From: Dehalococcoidia bacterium
GTDB lineage: Bacteria; Chloroflexota; Dehalococcoidia; DSTF01; JACRBR01
DNA: 64,000 nucleotides
Direction of reading: 5' to 3'
Assembly: GCA_021731085.1 (NCBI GenBank)
Contig: JAKFYB010000017.1
Coordinates: 1 to 64,000 of the forward strand
The notes below the pieces were generated by a model, which did no database searches, was not told where the DNA came from, and saw only the letters and a program-made list of their open reading frames with translations. Of the stretch, positions 30,665 to 41,580 are shown one piece after another (within the stretch, counting starts at the first letter, position 1; the number at the start of each line of letters is the position of its first letter). Position numbers and translations under genes: made by a program.

Positions 30665-31627
30665 ATGGCAAACGGAGTTCTCATTCTGGCGGAGGTTGTC
30701 GACGGTGCGGTGTCGCCGGTGACGGCCGAACTCGTCGCGGCAGCGACCGGCCTCGGCGCCGGACCTGTCTCAGCGATGGTGATTGGTTCGGGTGTCGAGG
30801 GCGCAGCGGCGAACGTCGCCGGCGTCGAGAAGACGTACGTCGTCGATGACGCGGCGCTGGCGCAGTACACGACCGATGGATATACGACGGCCGCGCAGGC
30901 TGTCGCTGCGAAGGCTGACCCGGCCATCATCCTGCTCGCGCAGAGTGACGCAGGCCGTGACCTCGGCCCTGCGTTGGCGTACAGGTTGAACACGGCGATC
31001 GCGATGGACACGATCGGCCTCGAGATGAAAGACGGCAAGCTGCACACTACGCGTCCGACGTACGGCGGCAACGCGCGCGCGGTCAACGGCTTCACCTCGG
31101 AGCCGGCCATCGCTACGGTTCGCCCCAAGACGTTCGAGCCGGCCGCCGGCGGCAGCGCAGGCGCCGTCGAAAAGGTCGACGTCGACCTGTCGGGCATCCG
31201 GACGAAGGTGCTGAGCCGTGACGTCGCGGCAGCTGAAGGTGTGCGGCTCGAAGACGCGAACTTCGTCGTCAGCGGCGGCCGCGGCATGGGCGGCCCGGAG
31301 AACTTTGACGTTATCGAACAGCTCGCGGGAGCGCTCGGGGGCGCCGTCGGCTGCAGCCGCGCAGTCGCTGACCTCGGCTGGAGGCCGGTCGCGGAGCAGG
31401 TCGGCCTCACCGGCAAGGTTGTGAGCCCGAACGTGTACATCGCCGTCGCAATTTCAGGCGCGAGCCAGCACATGGCCGGATGCTCCGGATCGAAAAACAT
31501 CATCGCGATCAACAAGGACGCGGATGCCAACATCTTCAAGTCCGCGCGCTTCGGCATCGTCGGCGACTACAAGACGATCCTCCCGCCGCTGATCGAGGCG
31601 ATCAAGAAAGAAAAGGCCGCAGGCTAG
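30665..31627 (+). CDS. etfA: Electron transfer flavoprotein alpha subunit
   Basis: 320 residues from ATG 30665 (GAGGAG upstream). The C-terminal FAD domain carries VVSGGRGMGGPENFDVIEQL, AVGCSRAVADLGW, GKVVSPNVYIAVAISGASQH and NIIAINKDADANIFKSARFG, all diagnostic. The N-terminal domain is adenine-nucleotide-like. It forms a heterodimer with the upstream EtfB. A rho-independent terminator follows at 31659-31691. No acyl-CoA dehydrogenase or ETF-quinone oxidoreductase is in the window. Confidence 0.95.
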   Translation: MANGVLILAEVVDGAVSPVTAELVAAATGLGAGPVSAMVIGSGVEGAAANVAGVEKTYVVDDAALAQYTTDGYTTAAQAVAAKADPAIILLAQSDAGRDLGPALAYRLNTAIAMDTIGLEMKDGKLHTTRPTYGGNARAVNGFTSEPAIATVRPKTFEPAAGGSAGAVEKVDVDLSGIRTKVLSRDVAAAEGVRLEDANFVVSGGRGMGGPENFDVIEQLAGALGGAVGCSRAVADLGWRPVAEQVGLTGKVVSPNVYIAVAISGASQHMAGCSGSKNIIAINKDADANIFKSARFGIVGDYKTILPPLIEAIKKEKAAG

Positions 31628-31658
31628 GCTGTTGGTCGTCCTGTGTACAGAGTAATTT

Positions 31659-31691
31659 GAGAGGCGGGCCAGGTGGTTCGCCTCTCTTTTT
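31659..31691 (+). terminator. Rho-independent terminator of etfBA
   Basis: GAGAGGCG (31659-31666) pairs with CGCCTCTC (31679-31686), 12-nt loop, followed by TTTTT. Confidence 0.85.
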
Positions 31692-31705
31692 GTGGACAGG
31701 CGTAC

Positions 31706-32101
31706 ATGGAAATCGAGATTAGAGCGTCGGGCGAGATCACCGAGTCGCAGGTGCTGCTCAATGGCACGCGCACCGTCGCGTTCGAGGCAACGAGCGATGA
31801 TGGCGTGTGGTTGGTGAGCGGCGTAGTGTCCTGGAACCTCGGCCTGATCGAGTACGCGGGCGAAGGCGACCTGACTCTTTCACGAGAAGGCGCGGAAGTC
31901 TACGCAACGCTCGTGTCGGCTGTCGCAGACCACGAAGCAGACGACGTCGATGACACGTCCGACGCCCTGCTTGAGCTCACCTACGAGATCGACGGTGGGG
32001 CGGGCGAGTTCGATGGCGCGAACGGTGGATGCAGAGGCACGGTGAAGATCGCAGCGTCCGCGATCGAGGGTATTTGGGTGCTCGACATCGGGCCGGAGTA
32101 G
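31706..32101 (+). CDS. Hypothetical acidic beta-rich protein
   Basis: 131 residues from ATG 31706. No signal peptide or membrane helix; strongly acidic (AVADHEADDVDDTSDALLEL in the middle) with repeated beta strands (EIEIRASGEITESQVLLNG, CRGTVKIAASAIEGIWVLDI). No family recognised. It starts 15 nt after the etfA terminator and precedes the GAP-family gene by 78 nt. Confidence 0.55.
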   Translation: MEIEIRASGEITESQVLLNGTRTVAFEATSDDGVWLVSGVVSWNLGLIEYAGEGDLTLSREGAEVYATLVSAVADHEADDVDDTSDALLELTYEIDGGAGEFDGANGGCRGTVKIAASAIEGIWVLDIGPE

Positions 32102-32179
32102 TCAAGCGTCGCCGGTGACGCAAGGCGCGGTGCGTGGCAAACCGACGTCGAAGCGTCGTACTCAGGAGAGCGACTCGAT

Positions 32180-32848
32180 ATGGGCACAGCGATCGGCGAT
32201 ATGCTGCCGCTGGCGGCCACGATAGCCCTGTTCCCGATCCCGATCCTCGCCGTGATCCTCTTGCTGTTCTCGCCGAGAGGGCGTGGCAACGTAACCGCGT
32301 ACACGATCGGTTGGGTCGCGGGTCTCACGGTCATCGTTACCGTGGCCGCGCTCTTGACCACCGGCGTGTATGAGAACGAAGACGCTGACGACTATCACAC
32401 GATCGACTGGGTGCGCATAGCGATCGGCGTCGGGCTCCTCTTGTACGCCGCGAAGAAGTGGCTTGGTCGTCCAAAGGGCCCGGACGTCGAAATGCCAGGC
32501 TGGATGACCGCGATCAACAACTTCACGCCGATCAAGGCGCTCGGTATCGGCCTGCTCCTGACGGCCTTGAACCCAAAGAACATCGCCCTTGCTGGCGCCG
32601 CTGGAACAGCCGTCGGACAACCCGACTTGAGCACGGCCGAGTCCGTTGCAGTGGGTCTGCTCTTCCTACTGCTCTCGACGCTCGGAATCCTGATTCCCGT
32701 GCTGTATTACGCGCTCGGTGGCACGCGAGCCCGCGGTCATCTCGAGTCTGCTCGAGGGTGGCTGGTCGCGAACAACGCCGTCGTGATCACCGTCCTGATG
32801 GCCCTCATCGGCGTGGTCCTCATCAGCGAGGGCATCCGCGGCTACTAG
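32180..32848 (+). CDS. GAP family membrane protein
   Basis: 222 residues with about six hydrophobic helices. The layout, including LPLAATIALFPIPILAVILL, NFTPIKALGIGLLLTALNPK and LLFLLLSTLGILIPVLYYAL, matches the GAP (Sap/peptidoglycolipid-addressing) family, related to LysE-type exporters. In mycobacteria Gap moves glycolipids to the surface; here the cargo is unknown. GGAGAG precedes ATG 32180. Confidence 0.8.
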   Translation: MGTAIGDMLPLAATIALFPIPILAVILLLFSPRGRGNVTAYTIGWVAGLTVIVTVAALLTTGVYENEDADDYHTIDWVRIAIGVGLLLYAAKKWLGRPKGPDVEMPGWMTAINNFTPIKALGIGLLLTALNPKNIALAGAAGTAVGQPDLSTAESVAVGLLFLLLSTLGILIPVLYYALGGTRARGHLESARGWLVANNAVVITVLMALIGVVLISEGIRGY

Positions 32849-32975
32849 CGTCGCGAACTGGCCCGGCGACCGGTGCTCGCCGGCTTGGCGCGAGCTATGC
32901 CCATGTCACTAAACTGACCATCCCGCGGGGACGTTCTGACAGTTGAGATGAACCCCGGCACCGAGGAGCAGCGAC

Positions 32976-34376
32976 ATGCCCGATTCAGACACTGGCGCCA
33001 AGAAGCCGAGGTCCGAGCACCTTGCAGCAGCATCGAGGCCGGCCGAACGCGCGGCGGCGAAGGCTCGTGTTGCTGCCTTTCCCTACCGCTTTCCTCGCGA
33101 CCGGCGCGAGATCGGTGGCGCCTTCACCGTCGAAGAAAACTCCCGCAGGCTGCTGCGGTACTTCTACCTCGAACGCTCTCTCGCGCACGCACTCGGATCG
33201 TGGACGCTTGCGATCGCAGAGTTGGAGGTTAAGCTCGAAACCGGGCGCCACATCTTCTATCACATGGATGCCGCCCGCACGCTGCGCGAGCGTCTGACGG
33301 AGCAAGAGGTGCGGCTGGCGGACATCGACGCGTTTCGCGATGCGGAGACCGATCGATTCATCGAAGAGATGCTGTCCGCCGCCGATACACCGGAACTGCT
33401 CGTCGGCGTACATCTCGTCGCGGGACGTGCGCTGGCGTTGGCATACCGCCATCACATCGACGACACAGATCCCGTGACCGATGCGCCGACGATCCGAATC
33501 CTGCGTCGCTTTCTAGTCGACTACGAGCCGATGCTCAGTTGGGCGGAGGAAGCAGTCGAGGCGTACGTCGGCGGTGGCATCGACGAATCTCGTCTCGCGC
33601 GTTGGCGCTGGCATCTCGAGCGCGTGCTCGGCAGCATCGGCGGTGTGAGCGGCGCGGACGCTAGGAACGAAGAACCGTCGCCAATGCGCGTCGACGAGAA
33701 GCCGTACGAGCGCGGCACCGTGCCAATGCGCGACGAGCGGTTCACGACCTTCAACGAAACCGGCGACTACGACAGGGCAGACGGCACACCGCGAGTGACG
33801 CCGAACACGTATGAAGCGTACAGACTCATCTTCTTGCGAACGCAACGAGATGAAGTCGACGCGATCGAGGCCTTCGGCACGTTCCTTTGGGACATCCGCT
33901 TCCGCGACTTCGACGCTGAGTACCACCTGGCGCGCATCACCTGGGACGAGGCACGTCACACCGAGATCGGGCATCGCGCGCTAGCGGCGGCCGGCTACGA
34001 GCCGTTCGAGCTGCCGAATCGGCTTAGTTCGTCGACCTGCCGCGGCCCGATGGAGCCCGAGTACGCGATGGCGCAGATCAACCTGTTCGGCGAAGTCGCG
34101 ATTCTGAAGACAATCAGCGGCCTCGTCGACGAAGCGCGCCGTCGCGACGACTCGATGGTGGCGCACATCGCCGACTTCATCCGCGCCGACGAGCGGACGC
34201 ACGTCCGCAAGGGTCAGACGATCATCAAGGCGATGACGGGCATGAAGCTACAGGAACTCGAGTACAAAACGCGCGAGCTGTTCACGGAGTGCCTGACCGC
34301 GCTGGGCGCCATCCCGGACGAGGGCAACGCCTACATCCTGACCCGCGAGGAGATCGAGCGCCTCGTCGGCGAGTGA
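32976..34376 (+). CDS. Ferritin-like domain protein (large)
   Basis: 466 residues, longer than simple ferritin-like proteins. The C-terminal half carries di-iron-type motifs: ITWDEARHTEIGHRAL (E-x-x-H-like) and DFIRADERTHVRKGQTI (E/H), spaced as paired helices; RTQRDEVDAIEAFGTFLW supplies another helix. The N-terminal 220 residues are helical (RYFYLERSLAHALGSWTLAI) and may be a second, diverged helical bundle. Likely metal or oxygen chemistry, perhaps an oxygenase rather than storage. ATG 32976 follows GAGGAG. Function unknown. Confidence 0.7.
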   Translation: MPDSDTGAKKPRSEHLAAASRPAERAAAKARVAAFPYRFPRDRREIGGAFTVEENSRRLLRYFYLERSLAHALGSWTLAIAELEVKLETGRHIFYHMDAARTLRERLTEQEVRLADIDAFRDAETDRFIEEMLSAADTPELLVGVHLVAGRALALAYRHHIDDTDPVTDAPTIRILRRFLVDYEPMLSWAEEAVEAYVGGGIDESRLARWRWHLERVLGSIGGVSGADARNEEPSPMRVDEKPYERGTVPMRDERFTTFNETGDYDRADGTPRVTPNTYEAYRLIFLRTQRDEVDAIEAFGTFLWDIRFRDFDAEYHLARITWDEARHTEIGHRALAAAGYEPFELPNRLSSSTCRGPMEPEYAMAQINLFGEVAILKTISGLVDEARRRDDSMVAHIADFIRADERTHVRKGQTIIKAMTGMKLQELEYKTRELFTECLTALGAIPDEGNAYILTREEIERLVGE

Positions 34377-34418
34377 CGAACACGCTGTCGCGCTGAGAGC
34401 GGTTCGCGCAACCTCGTC

Positions 34419-37400
34419 TCAGTCGTCGCACTCTGACACGAAGCGCCCGAACTGGAACGAAATCAACAGCAGGTCGAGCGAATTGATCGTCCCGTTCCCG
34501 TTCTGGTCGTACCGCGCGACGAAGCTTTCAAACCCGAACGATGCCATCAGCAAGTCCAGGCTGTTTACGGTGCCGTTTTGCGTCACATCAGCCCGCATGA
34601 TCGCGCAGTAGCTGTTCGGGTTCTCGCCCAACGAAATCTCCAGCGCATCCGAATATCCATCGCCATCCGTGTCCGGCCCCGCCGGTGTCGGTGTGGCCGA
34701 AGGCGTAGCTGTCGGCGTGGGCGTCGCAAGCGCATCTTCGCCGTAAAACTCGGTGTCTGGTTCGAATGCGATATTCGAGGCTCCACCAGTGGCTAGCACA
34801 TTGCCGTTCAGCAACAGAACGGACTCGTGAAGCATCCGTGGGCGCGACATGTCGCCTGTTGGTATCCAATCGTCGGTAGTTGCCACGTAGAGTTCCGCGC
34901 TACTCAGCCGCGCGAAACCGCCATTGACACCCCCGCTCACCAGCACACTTCCACCTGGAAGAAGAGTCGCCGTGTGCGCGTAGCGAGCGATTCCCATGTT
35001 CGCCGCCGCCGACCAACTGTCCGTGATCGGGTCATAGCGTTCACCGATGGCGAGCGTTACGTTACCCACAGCGATGCCGCCTGAAACTAGCACGCTGCCA
35101 TCTTGGAGGAGGGTAGCGGTGTGGTAGCGCCGATCAGTCGTCAGGTTCGCCGCGGGCTCCCATAGATTAGTTGAAGGGTCGTAAATTTGTTCACTATCGA
35201 CCAGAAATCCTCTGAACCCCCCAGCAACGAGAACTTTGCCGCTTCCTAGAAGCGTTGCAGTGTGGTTGACGCGACCCTCATCCAGATACCCAGCCTCTGA
35301 CCATGCGTTGGCGTTGGGATCATAGACCTCGGCCTGTTGCGGATAGAACCCACCTCCGCCGACGACAAGAACCCTGCCGTCATTTAGCAACGTGGCTGTA
35401 TGTTCAAAGCGCGCGTAACCCATGCTTGCAGCGGAAGCCCAACTGTCTAGACTCGGGTCATAGAGGGCCGCAGTTGTGAGGGCGGTTGTGCCATCATGGC
35501 CTCCTGCTATCAGCACCTTGCCGTTCGCAAGTAGTGTTGCGGTGTGATGTTGGCGAGCGATCGGCATGTCGCTCGCGCCAGTCCATGCATTTGCCGCGGG
35601 GTCGTAGATGTCGGCATTGTTATAGACACCTGCGCCTGATCCGCCTGTCACAAGAACCTTTCCGCTGAGAAGCAACGTGGCCGCATGCTCCCATCGCCCG
35701 ACGGACATGTTCCCAGCAAAGAACCAGCCATCACCACCGGCCACAACTGTTTGCGTCGCAGTTGCTGTTTGTGTACTGGTCGCCGTAGCCGTCGGTATGG
35801 AGGTGTTGGTTGCGGTTGGCGTCGCCGTCGTCGTCGCTGTCGGCACGGAGGTGTTGGTTGAGGTTGGCGTCGGCGTCTCGGTCGGCGTGCCTGTTGCTGT
35901 GGGCGAACTGGTGGCTGTTTCTGTCGGCGTGAATGTTGCCGTTGCGGTATTCGTCGGCGTTGCTGTGCTCGTGAACGTCGCCGTAGCCGTGGTGGTGGGT
36001 GTGAACGTTGGCGTGGCCGTTGCTGTCGCCGTGTCGGTTGGCGTTGATGTCGGCGTGGCAGGGGGCAGCGCTTCATACAGCTCGGCGGTTGCGAGGTGCG
36101 TTGTACCGTCGAAGCCTCCGGTGACAAGGATCGCGCCGCTCTGGAGGCGCGTCATCGTGTGGTAGCCGCGTCCCGCTGCCATGTTGCCAGCGGCGACGAA
36201 CGTGCCAGCGATCGTGTCGTACCATTCGGAGCTATTCGCAAGTCCTCCCGCGAGTAGGACATTGTTGTTGTCCATGAGTACACTCGTGTGTTCTGTTCGA
36301 CTTGTCACCACGGGACCCTCTGGCGTCCATGTGTCGGTGCCCGCGTCGTATAGCTCTGCTTGAGAGCCGGGGCCGCTGACCCCGCCCGTGACAAGGATGA
36401 GACCGTTTGGTAGGAAATTCGCCGTGTGTCCGTTCCGCAGCGTCGACATGGCGTCGGCGGCGGCCCATGTCCCTGTCGAAGGATCAAAGATTTCGGACGT
36501 TGAAAAGCTCGTCCCTGAGAAGGTTCGTCCGCCCGCGACCAACACACGCCCATCGCTGATTCGCGTAGCCGTATGATTCCAACGTCCTGTCTGAAGACTC
36601 CCCGTCGTGGACCATGAGTTGGTGATAGGGTCGTAAATTTCGGCACTCGTTAGTTCAACACTCGCGTTATATCCGCCTGAAACCAGAACCCTACCGTCTC
36701 CAAGGAGCGTCGCCGTGTGCCCGCGTCGACTCGTCGCGAGACTCCCGCCTGAAGACCACGTGTTGGTCGAGGCGTCATATCGTCGAGCGCTACTTCCCAC
36801 GACAAGGACGAGGCCGTTCGATAGCAGCGTCGCGGTCGCGTCGTACGGGGCCGATCCTGGACTTGCAGCCGCAGTCCACGCGTCTGACACAGGGTCGTAG
36901 AGTTCTGCACTATTGAGGAAATTTACGCCGTCGTAGCCGCCAACGACCAGCACCCTGCCGTCCGGCAGCAGTGTCGCCGTGTGCTCGCGGCGCGCGGCCG
37001 CCATCGTGGCGGCGGGTGACCACGTATCCGGACCGGACGGCGTCGTTGCGGTCGGCGTATGTGTTGGTGGCGTCGTCGCCGTTGGCGTGTTCGTCGGTGT
37101 TGCTGTCGGCACCGATGTATTCGTTACCGTCGCGGTCGCTGTGCTAGTCGCCGTTCCGGTTGGCGACGGTGTGTGAGTGTTCGTAGCCGTATGCGTTGGG
37201 GTCGTCGTCGCCGTCTGCGTCGGTGTCGGCGTAAACGTCTGCGTTGGTGTTGCCGTGTTCGTCGCTGTCGGCGGCGGCGCCGGTGGGCTGACGCACGTCG
37301 GGTCGGTGTCGTTCGTGATCGCGGCGAGCGCATCGACGCGGCAGACGGTGACGCCGTTACGGGGGTCGAGAATCGGCACGCCGGTGTGCGAGAGGCGTGT

Positions 37401-38612
37401 TTCGATGTCATTCACCGACAGCCCGGGTGATGCATCCTCTAGGAGGGCACTGACGGCGGCAGCTGCCGGCGCCGCCATCGATGTGCCGCGATAGGCAATT
37501 GTGCCGCCGTTGTTGAAGGTCGAGGTGATCATCGATCCCGGCGCCAGGAGGTCGAGAGATGCGTCGGAGTTCGAGATGCAGAGAATGTTGTCAACCTGAT
37601 TTGGGATGCAGAAGTCTGCATCGTTCGCGTCGATCGTCGCGCCAACGGAGATCGCATTGTTGATGCACGCCGGAAACGAGAGCCCCGTGGACGCGGAACT
37701 GTTGCCGGACGAGACGAACGAGGGCACGCCACTTGCGCGCAGTGTGTTGATGGCCGATGTCATCGCCGGGAGCAGGAATTCGCATGTTCCCGCAGCAAAC
37801 ACCGAACCCGTTCCAAAGCTCATGTTCACCACATCGACTTCTGGATGGTTGGCGATGATGTCATCGAGGGCCAGCACGGCGTCGCTCAGGGGGCATACGT
37901 TGTCGCAGATTCTGTAGGCAGCGATCTGCGCATCTGGTGCGATGCCTGGTGCGGCGGGAAGGCTCGACGTGATGATTCCGCTGACGTGTGTGCCATGGCC
38001 GTTCGCCGCTACATCTTCTGCGTTGGTGCCCGTTCCAAATCCACCCGCGCAGTCCAGCGCTGTGCTGCGGAAGCAGCGCTGGTACAGGATGTCATCCGAC
38101 AGACCGGGATGGTTCGTGTCGATGCCCGTATCGATCACGGCCACGACTACGCCATCACCCGTTGCGCCGAGACCGTGCGCGTCGTCGGCGTTGATCAAGG
38201 CCCCCGCTTCGGCGAGCTGCACCTTCAGTATCGGTGCGTCGAGTGTGACCTTCACGACGTCGGCAGAAGCTGCCGCGCGAGCCACGCCTTCCTCATCGAG
38301 GCGCATGACGACGGCCGGCACTTGCTCCGGCGGATCGTAGACGAACTGCGCGGCGTCGCCTACCTGCGCCACGACCTGTTGCTGCGACGCGGCGATTGCC
38401 AGTAGTCGCGAGTCGCTTGCCGTGGAGGCACCTGCGGGTTCCCTCAGCGATGCGATGACGTCAACGTTGCGCTCGCCGCGGGCGAATGCTGCGGTGATAG
38501 CGGGGTCGATCTTTGCGCTGTTGTCCTGCGCCGCGCCCGCGAACCGGTCGCCGATGAATATGGCGCCCGAAGCGACGCACGCCATAGCTACGAGAAGGGC
38601 GATCCGTTTCAT
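34419..38612 (-). CDS. Secreted S8 serine protease with twin kelch propellers and dockerin
   Basis: 1397 residues. Signal peptide ([18 protein letters not shown]), I9-like propeptide, then a subtilisin domain with Asp161 ([15 protein letters not shown]), His206 (GHGTHVSGI) and Ser378 ([12 protein letters not shown]). A Thr/Pro linker (about 450-525) leads to seven kelch repeats (about 527-849; e.g. [12 protein letters not shown]), a second Thr/Pro linker, seven more (about 954-1292; e.g. [12 protein letters not shown]), a Ca-type [12 protein letters not shown] stretch and a C-terminal dockerin with two loops ([30 protein letters not shown]). It is exported and probably attached to a cohesin or surface partner. 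GAGGA lies upstream of ATG 38612. Confidence 0.9.
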   Translation of the reverse strand: MKRIALLVAMACVASGAIFIGDRFAGAAQDNSAKIDPAITAAFARGERNVDVIASLREPAGASTASDSRLLAIAASQQQVVAQVGDAAQFVYDPPEQVPAVVMRLDEEGVARAAASADVVKVTLDAPILKVQLAEAGALINADDAHGLGATGDGVVVAVIDTGIDTNHPGLSDDILYQRCFRSTALDCAGGFGTGTNAEDVAANGHGTHVSGIITSSLPAAPGIAPDAQIAAYRICDNVCPLSDAVLALDDIIANHPEVDVVNMSFGTGSVFAAGTCEFLLPAMTSAINTLRASGVPSFVSSGNSSASTGLSFPACINNAISVGATIDANDADFCIPNQVDNILCISNSDASLDLLAPGSMITSTFNNGGTIAYRGTSMAAPAAAAVSALLEDASPGLSVNDIETRLSHTGVPILDPRNGVTVCRVDALAAITNDTDPTCVSPPAPPPTATNTATPTQTFTPTPTQTATTTPTHTATNTHTPSPTGTATSTATATVTNTSVPTATPTNTPTATTPPTHTPTATTPSGPDTWSPAATMAAARREHTATLLPDGRVLVVGGYDGVNFLNSAELYDPVSDAWTAAASPGSAPYDATATLLSNGLVLVVGSSARRYDASTNTWSSGGSLATSRRGHTATLLGDGRVLVSGGYNASVELTSAEIYDPITNSWSTTGSLQTGRWNHTATRISDGRVLVAGGRTFSGTSFSTSEIFDPSTGTWAAADAMSTLRNGHTANFLPNGLILVTGGVSGPGSQAELYDAGTDTWTPEGPVVTSRTEHTSVLMDNNNVLLAGGLANSSEWYDTIAGTFVAAGNMAAGRGYHTMTRLQSGAILVTGGFDGTTHLATAELYEALPPATPTSTPTDTATATATPTFTPTTTATATFTSTATPTNTATATFTPTETATSSPTATGTPTETPTPTSTNTSVPTATTTATPTATNTSIPTATATSTQTATATQTVVAGGDGWFFAGNMSVGRWEHAATLLLSGKVLVTGGSGAGVYNNADIYDPAANAWTGASDMPIARQHHTATLLANGKVLIAGGHDGTTALTTAALYDPSLDSWASAASMGYARFEHTATLLNDGRVLVVGGGGFYPQQAEVYDPNANAWSEAGYLDEGRVNHTATLLGSGKVLVAGGFRGFLVDSEQIYDPSTNLWEPAANLTTDRRYHTATLLQDGSVLVSGGIAVGNVTLAIGERYDPITDSWSAAANMGIARYAHTATLLPGGSVLVSGGVNGGFARLSSAELYVATTDDWIPTGDMSRPRMLHESVLLLNGNVLATGGASNIAFEPDTEFYGEDALATPTPTATPSATPTPAGPDTDGDGYSDALEISLGENPNSYCAIMRADVTQNGTVNSLDLLMASFGFESFVARYDQNGNGTINSLDLLLISFQFGRFVSECDD

Positions 38613-38637
38613 GTCAATGGTTCCTCAGTGGCGATTG

Positions 38638-38654
38638 GCGACGCTTCGCGTCGC
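38638..38654. repeat. Small hairpin GCGACGC-TTC-GCGTCGC
   Basis: Perfect 7-bp stem with a 3-nt loop, upstream of the protease gene and of ligD. It may be a REP-like remnant. Confidence 0.4.
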
Positions 38655-38742
38655 TGAGGATAACGGAGGAGGAGTCGGATAGATACATTCGTCGGTCAAG
38701 TTCGGCTTCTAGCGCGTCCGGAAGTTCACGGGGCGTCCACAC

Positions 38743-38772
38743 TTGGCGGTGCCAAACACGTTCGCCCACAAT
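38743..38772 (+). promoter_or_regulatory. Putative leaderless promoter of ligD
   Basis: TTGGCG (38743-38748), 18 nt, CACAAT (38767-38772), 6 nt before ATG 38779. There is no Shine-Dalgarno. Alternatively, translation begins at GTG 38743, 12 codons earlier. Confidence 0.35.
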
Positions 38773-38778
38773 GACGGA

Positions 38779-41577
38779 ATGCCTGACAAGCCAGCCCCCG
38801 ACCTCGAACAACTCCTGCGCTACCAGCAGAAGCGTGACTTCACGCAGACGGCGGAGCCCGCGGGCGGCGTCCCGCCTGAGACCGGCGACCTGACGTTCGT
38901 CATCCAGCAGCACGCCGCCACCCGCCTCCACTGGGACTTCCGGCTCGAGGTCAACGGTGTGCTGGTGTCGTGGGCCATACCCAAAGGCCCGTCGCTGAAC
39001 CCGAAGGACAAACGCGTCGCCGCCCACGTCGAGGACCACCCCTTCGACTACGGCTCCTTCGAGGGCGTGATCCCGAAGGGCAACTACGGTGCCGGCCAGG
39101 TGATTGTCTGGGACAACGGCACGTACTCCCCTGACGAAAAGGGCGAGTTCTCGTGGGGCGACAAGGCCGAGGGCAGCCGCCGCATCCTCGAAGAGATGGC
39201 CAAGGGCAAGGTCTCGATCACCATGCGCGGCAAGAAGATGCACGGCTCGTGGACGCTCGTGCAGATCAAGAGCGACCCCAAGAGCTGGCTCCTCATCAAG
39301 CACCGCGACGAGTACGCATCAACGCGCGACATCCTCGAGGAAGATCGCTCCGTGATCAGCGGCCTGACGCTGCAAGACCTAAAGGAAGGCCGCATGCCGC
39401 CGCTCGCGCCGACGCCCGGTGGCGCGCCGCATCCGGCAGCGAAAAAAGCGCCATTCCCCGACTCGAAGACGCTCCGTCCGATGCTCGCGACGTTGGTGAA
39501 GGAGCCGTTCACGCGGCCGGGCTGGATCTTCGAACCGAAACTCGACGGCGTGCGCACGTTGGCGTTCGTGCGCGACGGTGCAGTCGAACTCCGGACGCGT
39601 CGCGGGAACAACCAGACGGTGCAATACCCGGAGGTCGTCGTAGCGCTCGCGTCGCAGCCCGTGCGCGAGGCCGTGTTCGACGGGGAGATCGTCGCGATCG
39701 GTGAGGACGGCGCGCCTTCGTTCCAGGACCTGCAGTCGCGGATCAATCTCTCGAAGCCGGCGGAGGTCGAGCGAGCGGCGGCCGAGACGCCAGCGTACCT
39801 CTACGTGTTCGACGTCGTGTACCTCGACGGCTACGATCTGCGCGCCGTGCCGCTGATCGAACGCAAGGCCATCCTCCGGCGCACGCTCGTGCCGGGCCCG
39901 CACGTGAAGTTCGTCGATTTCGAGCGAGACGGCGTGATGCTATTCGATGCGGCGGGCCGCGTCGGGTTCGAGGGCGTCGTCGGCAAGCGCGAGACGAGCA
40001 CGTATGACGCCGGGCAACGCGCGCCGTCGTGGCTCAAGGTAAAGACCGTCCTCGAGCAGGAGTTCGTGATCGGCGGTTTCACGGAGGGCGAGGGCTCGCG
40101 CTCGAAGACGTTCGGCGGCGTGCTCATCGGTTATCACGAGACACCCGGCAGCGACGAACTGGTTTTCGCCGGCAGCGTCGGCTCCGGCTTCACGGACCGC
40201 ATGCTCGACGCAACATACAAACAATTGAAAGCGCTGCAAGTCGACGAGCCGCCGTTTGCCAACCCGCCGACGACGATCGGTGGTCGCTGGGCGGGCGGCA
40301 AGGCAGCGAAGTGCTTCTGGGTGAAGCCCGAACTCGTCGCGCAGGTGAAGTACCTGCAGTGGACGAACGATGGCCACCTCCGCGCCCCCGTATTCCTCGG
40401 CCTGCGCGACGACGTCGATCCGGCGCTCGTCGTCCGCGAGCAACCGGCGGCGCAGGCGGTCGACGTCATCGAAGACGAAGCGCCCGCTGTGACCGGCACC
40501 GACATCGAGCGCGCCGTCGCGTCTGTCCTCGATCAGCTCGCGTCGAACGACAAGCCGGACTTCACGCTCGACGTCGACGGCGTGCCCACCAAGCTCACCA
40601 ATCTCGATAAGGAGTTCTGGCCCGCCACCGCCGACCATCCCGCGCGCACGAAGCTCGAGCTGATCCGCTACTACGCGCGCATCGCCCCGCACATCCTGCC
40701 GCATCTGCGCGACCGGCCCCTGACCCTTACGCGCTACCCGAACGGCATCCACGGCAAGTCGTTCTACCAGAAGCACTGGGGCTCGCCCTTCCCGAAGGAG
40801 TTCCGGGTCGAGCGTGCGCAGGTGTACTCGTCGCACAACGACGCGAACGGCGAGTACATCCTCATCAACAACCTGCAGACGCTGATCTGGCTGGGGCAGC
40901 TCGCCGACATGGAACTGCACGCGTCGATGGCGCGCGTCAACCCGGCGCCAGACGCCCTCGGCCTGCCGACGGTGTTCGCGGGCTCAGAGGAAGTGCTGGA
41001 GGCGAGCGTCCTCAACTATCCCGACTATATGGTGTTCGACCTCGACCCCTACATCTACGCCGGCACGGAGAAGAAGGGCGACGAGCCGGCCTTCAACAAG
41101 CGCGGGTTCGAGAAGACGCGCGAGATCGCCTTCAACCTGAAGGAGATCCTGGAGCAGCTCCGGCTGTCGTCGTTCGTGAAGACGACGGGCAAGACGGGCC
41201 TGCATATCTACGTCCCTGTGCTCCGCCAGTACTCGTACGACGAGATCCGCTCGGCGAGCGCGACGATCGGGCAGTTCATGGTGCAGCAGTACCCGGACGA
41301 CGTGACGATGGAGTGGCAGACGCAGAAGCGCACCGGCAAGGTTTTCTTCGACCACGGCCAGAACGCGCGTGGCAAGACGCTGGCCGCACAGTACTCGCCG
41401 CGACCATCAGCGGGCGCGAACGTCTCGGCGCCAGTCACGTGGACGGAGTTGGCGTCGATCTCGCCGGTTGACTTCGACCTCGACACCGTGCCGGAGCGCG
41501 TCGCGCGCGTCGGCGATCTCTGGGCGGGGATTCTGGATGCAAAGCAGGATCTGAAGGCGCTGATTGGGAGCTCCTAG
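38779..41577 (+). CDS. ligD: Multifunctional DNA ligase D
   Basis: 932 residues, domain order phosphoesterase, ligase, polymerase. PE domain (about 30-150): TFVIQQHAATRLHWDFRLEV and EGVIPKGNYGAGQVIVWDNG. Ligase domain (about 230-540): adenylated Lys near residue 254 in FEPKLDGVRTLAF, then VFDGEIVAI, EGVVGKRE and WLKVKTV. Pol domain (about 600-925): LTNLDKEFWPATADHPARTK, catalytic MVFDLDPY near 753 and TGKTGLHIYVPV. LigD repairs double-strand breaks with Ku; no ku gene lies in this window. EPKLDG replaces the common EPKWDG. Confidence 0.95.
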   Translation: MPDKPAPDLEQLLRYQQKRDFTQTAEPAGGVPPETGDLTFVIQQHAATRLHWDFRLEVNGVLVSWAIPKGPSLNPKDKRVAAHVEDHPFDYGSFEGVIPKGNYGAGQVIVWDNGTYSPDEKGEFSWGDKAEGSRRILEEMAKGKVSITMRGKKMHGSWTLVQIKSDPKSWLLIKHRDEYASTRDILEEDRSVISGLTLQDLKEGRMPPLAPTPGGAPHPAAKKAPFPDSKTLRPMLATLVKEPFTRPGWIFEPKLDGVRTLAFVRDGAVELRTRRGNNQTVQYPEVVVALASQPVREAVFDGEIVAIGEDGAPSFQDLQSRINLSKPAEVERAAAETPAYLYVFDVVYLDGYDLRAVPLIERKAILRRTLVPGPHVKFVDFERDGVMLFDAAGRVGFEGVVGKRETSTYDAGQRAPSWLKVKTVLEQEFVIGGFTEGEGSRSKTFGGVLIGYHETPGSDELVFAGSVGSGFTDRMLDATYKQLKALQVDEPPFANPPTTIGGRWAGGKAAKCFWVKPELVAQVKYLQWTNDGHLRAPVFLGLRDDVDPALVVREQPAAQAVDVIEDEAPAVTGTDIERAVASVLDQLASNDKPDFTLDVDGVPTKLTNLDKEFWPATADHPARTKLELIRYYARIAPHILPHLRDRPLTLTRYPNGIHGKSFYQKHWGSPFPKEFRVERAQVYSSHNDANGEYILINNLQTLIWLGQLADMELHASMARVNPAPDALGLPTVFAGSEEVLEASVLNYPDYMVFDLDPYIYAGTEKKGDEPAFNKRGFEKTREIAFNLKEILEQLRLSSFVKTTGKTGLHIYVPVLRQYSYDEIRSASATIGQFMVQQYPDDVTMEWQTQKRTGKVFFDHGQNARGKTLAAQYSPRPSAGANVSAPVTWTELASISPVDFDLDTVPERVARVGDLWAGILDAKQDLKALIGSS

Positions 41578-41580
41578 ACC

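Noticed and set aside
35677..36165. Val/Gly/Ala repeat frame and repetitive DNA in the protease linkers, considered as a CRISPR array
   Set aside because: The repeats encode Thr/Pro linkers with no constant spacer and no unique spacers; no cas genes.
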